Origin: an uncultured Paracoccaceae bacterium
GTDB taxonomy: Bacteria; Pseudomonadota; Alphaproteobacteria; Rhodobacterales; Rhodobacteraceae
Reading direction: 5' to 3'
Length of the DNA: 64,000 nt
Assembly: GCA_947494675.1 (NCBI GenBank)
Contig: CANLVP010000001.1
Location: 124,001-188,000 of the forward strand
The translations under genes and the position numbers were made by a program. Shown here in pieces: positions 61,693 to 64,000 of this stretch. How positions within the stretch are numbered: the first letter of the stretch is position 1; each line of letters opens with the position of its first letter. Under the pieces are notes generated by a model. It searched no databases, was not told the origin of the DNA, and saw only the letters and a list, made by a program, of their open reading frames with translations.

Positions 61693-63486
61693 CTATTCGG
61701 CGGCCAACCCGGCGGTAAATTGCAAACGCGCGAGCCGCGCATATAGCCCGCCTTGCGCCACAAGTTCGTCATGGGTGCCGGTGGCGACGATCTGGCCCGC
61801 CTCGAACACGATGATCCGGTCGGCCTTTTTCACCGTGGCAAGGCGGTGGGCCACGATCAATGTCGTGCGGTTCTGGGCCAAAGCCTCAACCGCTTTTTGG
61901 ACCGCCGCTTCGGATTCCGCGTCAAGCGCGCTGGTCGCTTCATCCAACAGCAGCACGGGTGCGTCCCGCAGGATTGCCCGCGCAATCGCGATCCGTTGTT
62001 TTTGCCCGCCAGAGAGCATCACGCCCCGTTCGCCCACGTCGCTTTCATAACCGTCAGGCAAGGCGGTCAGGAAATCATGGGCAGCAGCGGCTTTGGCGGC
62101 AGCTTCAACCTCTGCGTCGGTCGCATCGGGGCGGCCAAAGCGGATGTTTTCGCGGGCGGTGTCGGCAAAGATCACCGGGTCCTGCGGCACCAGCGCGATG
62201 TGTTTGCGGAACGCGGCCCGGTCCAGCGCGGTGAGGTCATGGCCGTCGAGCTTGATCACCCCCGATTGCGGGTCATAGAACCGCAACAACAGTTGAATGA
62301 TCGTGGTTTTGCCAGCACCGGACGGCCCCACAAGCGCGATGGTTTCACCCGGTTTGACGTTCAGAGACACACCATCAAGGGCGGCAATGCTTGGGCGTGC
62401 CGGATAGGCGAATTTCACGTCCTCAAAGGTGATTTCCCCCGCAAGCTTGGCGGGCAATTGATCGGGGTTGGCGGGGTCAGTGACGCTGTCTTGCGCATTC
62501 AACAGCTCGACCAAACGCTCTGTCGCGCCAGCGGCCCGCTGCAATTCGCCCCAAATCTCGGTCAGTGCCGCAACGGCGCCTGCGACCATGACGGTGTAGA
62601 TCAGGAATTGCACCAATTCGCCCACGGTGATCGCGCCCGCGCGAACATCATTGGCCCCCATCCACAAAAAGCCTACGACACCTGAAAAGGCGATGAAAAT
62701 CACGATGGCGGTCAGAACCGCGCGGGTGGCGATACGACGGCGGGCGGCGGTAAAGGATTTCTCGGTGACATCGGCGAACTTGCCGCGGCTCAACCCTTCG
62801 TGGGTGAAGGCCTGCACGGTTTGCGCTGACAAAAGCTGTTCGGAGGCGTCCCCGGACGAGGCCGCGATCCAGTCCTGATTTTCCTTGGACAGGGCGCGCA
62901 CGCGGCGGCCAAGCACGATAATCGGCAACAAAATCACGGGGATCGGCCAGAGCACCAGCAGCGACATCTTGACCGAAGTCCAGAGCATCAGGCCGATGCC
63001 GCCCACAAGGATCAGGCAGTTGCGCAGGGCCACGGACACCGACGAGCCGATGACCGAGAGGATCAAGGTCGTGTCGGTCGTGATCCGGCTCAGCACTTCG
63101 CCGGTCATGATCTTTTCGTAGAACGCGGGGCTCATCCCGATCATGCGGTCAAAGACGGCGACACGGATATCCGCCACCACGCGTTCGCCCAGACGGGTCA
63201 CAAGGTAATAGCGCATGGCTGTGCCAACGGCGAGCAAGGCCGCGATGCCAATGGCCGCCAGAAAGTAGCTTTGCAGCAGGTCCAGTTGGTCGGAATTGAA
63301 ATTGTCCACGACCCGGCGCACAGCCAGCGGCAGGATCAGGCTGATCATCGCCGTGAGGGTCAGCGCCGCGCCTGCAAAGAACAGCATTGGCTTATAGGGC
63401 GACATGAACGGCCAAAGCGCCTGTAGCGCGCCGATATCCTTTGAAGCCTTGCGTTCAGCTTCTTGCGGTTTGGGTGTTTCGGCCAT
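61693..63486 (-). CDS. ABC exporter, MsbA-like (fused TMD-NBD)
   Basis: About 597-residue half-transporter acting as a homodimer in the inner membrane. Six TM helices precede the ATPase: Walker A LVGPSGAGKTTIIQLLLRFY, signature MLSGGQKQRIAIARAILRD, Walker B VLLLDEATSALD. It resembles MsbA/LmrA-type exporters of lipids or drugs. Start at ATG 63486 (MAETPKPQEAER); the frame upstream runs into tRNA-Gly. Confidence 0.93.
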   Translation of the reverse strand: MAETPKPQEAERKASKDIGALQALWPFMSPYKPMLFFAGAALTLTAMISLILPLAVRRVVDNFNSDQLDLLQSYFLAAIGIAALLAVGTAMRYYLVTRLGERVVADIRVAVFDRMIGMSPAFYEKIMTGEVLSRITTDTTLILSVIGSSVSVALRNCLILVGGIGLMLWTSVKMSLLVLWPIPVILLPIIVLGRRVRALSKENQDWIAASSGDASEQLLSAQTVQAFTHEGLSRGKFADVTEKSFTAARRRIATRAVLTAIVIFIAFSGVVGFLWMGANDVRAGAITVGELVQFLIYTVMVAGAVAALTEIWGELQRAAGATERLVELLNAQDSVTDPANPDQLPAKLAGEITFEDVKFAYPARPSIAALDGVSLNVKPGETIALVGPSGAGKTTIIQLLLRFYDPQSGVIKLDGHDLTALDRAAFRKHIALVPQDPVIFADTARENIRFGRPDATDAEVEAAAKAAAAHDFLTALPDGYESDVGERGVMLSGGQKQRIAIARAILRDAPVLLLDEATSALDAESEAAVQKAVEALAQNRTTLIVAHRLATVKKADRIIVFEAGQIVATGTHDELVAQGGLYARLARLQFTAGLAAE

Positions 63487-63554
63487 CGTCAGTCCTTGCG
63501 CATCGTCAGGGGTCACATAGAACCGACGGCGGCAATGGACAAGGTGCGGAAGGG

Positions 63555-63628
63555 TGGAGCGGGCGACGGGAATCGAACCCGTATCATCAGCTTGGAAGGC
63601 TGAGGTCTTACCATTACACAACGCCCGC
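63555..63628 (-). tRNA. tRNA-Gly (TCC)
   Basis: 74-nt tRNA with CCA encoded. Acceptor GCGGGCG pairs with CGCCCGC, anticodon loop CTTCCAA (TCC), T arm ACGGGTTCGATTCCCGT. Lies directly upstream of the ABC transporter gene on the same strand. Confidence 0.95.
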
Positions 63629-63710
63629 GCTCGGATTTGTCAGTAGGACAAGCGGCTTGGATGGTCAAGAAGCCTTGGCGCGGTCAGGTGAAGTTGGGTG
63701 CCTGCCGCGG

Positions 63711-64000
63711 CTATTCACGCGGCGGATTGGGCAGGTCGAGCCATGCGGCAAAGGTGGATTTGACCTCGCCCGTTTCAAACGCCGTGCGCATGACGTTCTT
63801 GGTCTCGGTGCCAAATGCGACCATATCTGCCATGGGAAATTCGGATTGCAGGTGGTGGGCCTTGGCGCGGTCTGGCGGGCGGTCGGCGTAGACGATCCGC
63901 ATCGGCGGCGGCGGTCCCGTCTCTTTCAGGGCCGCGAACAATGGCGTAAATTTCGGGTGGCGTTTCAGCCCTGCCGGGGCAGCAGAGACGGCGAGGGAAA
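63711..64000 (-). CDS. Hypothetical protein, N-terminus cut off by window edge
   Basis: The last 95 or so codons of a minus-strand gene that is open to base 64000 (SLAVSAAPAGLKRHPKFTPL ... FAALKETGPPPPMRIVYADR). Ends with FAAWLDLPNPPRE. No family recognised from this fragment. Confidence 0.65.
   Translation of the reverse strand, partial: SLAVSAAPAGLKRHPKFTPLFAALKETGPPPPMRIVYADRPPDRAKAHHLQSEFPMADMVAFGTETKNVMRTAFETGEVKSTFAAWLDLPNPPRE

Overview
This window looks like a chromosomal segment of a marine Roseobacter-group alphaproteobacterium (Rhodobacterales). The evidence is the high-GC coding sequence, the class A RNase P RNA, short DUF1127 proteins, and the families DUF2927, DUF2948 and UPF0262 alongside gatCA, hisD, murA, infA, maf, YacG and an RNase E/G-like protein. 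No genus can be fixed from sequence alone. Most of the window is core chromosome: dense runs of genes, often joined by 4-base stop/start overlaps. There is no prophage, insertion sequence or CRISPR array.

Layout. 1-8.7 kb (mostly minus): a cut-off EamA exporter, YebC, an SLC13/TrkA-C permease, a second EamA exporter, a YmdB-type phosphoesterase, an unrecognised 327-aa protein, 5-formyl-THF cyclo-ligase and MgtE. 8.8-12.3 kb: guanine deaminase converging on an 8-oxoguanine deaminase-like protein and a histidinol-phosphatase-like enzyme. 12.4-17.7 kb: XRE and LysR regulators, a quinone oxidoreductase, two DUF1127 peptides, a Bax-inhibitor-1 protein, a cupin and rpmG. 17.7-24.9 kb: rnpB, an AmpD-type amidase, an excalibur lipoprotein, gatA/gatC, a ceramidase-like protein, a UPF0173 hydrolase, tadA, a methyltransferase and an RluB-type pseudouridine synthase. 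24.9-30.2 kb: a TerC / small membrane protein / XpaC / TelA / DUF2927 / SPFH-GYF_2 cluster, probably one envelope-stress unit. 30.2-33.8 kb: GNAT, cytochrome b561-like, zinc-ribbon protein, PfkB kinase, dtd. 33.8-37.1 kb: a zinc-uptake locus, znuA divergent from zur-znuC-znuB, with a palindromic Zur-like box between and an extreme His/Asp tract in ZnuA.

37.2-43.1 kb: a CAP protein, a LacI regulator, and a three-enzyme set (GH13_18 phosphorylase, GT81 synthase, HAD phosphatase) that fits synthesis and recycling of the compatible solute glucosylglycerate. 43.2-52.8 kb: tRNA-Phe and housekeeping genes. 52.9-53.3 kb is the most unusual non-coding stretch: tRNA-Thr followed by 112-bp tandem repeats that each carry the 3' end of the tRNA, then three perfect 9-3-9 hairpins on an exact 25-bp period. 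53.3-59.5 kb: lipoprotein, DUF4166 oxidoreductase, DCC protein, a retron-like reverse transcriptase with a 261-nt hairpin-rich upstream region, and a hybrid histidine kinase. 59.6-64 kb: acyl-CoA synthetase, ABC exporter, tRNA-Gly and a cut-off unknown gene.

Best candidates for something new: the retron-like locus (55.8-57.4 kb), the tRNA-Thr tail repeats, and the hairpin triplet. All functions are inferred from motif recognition by eye; no similarity search was run.
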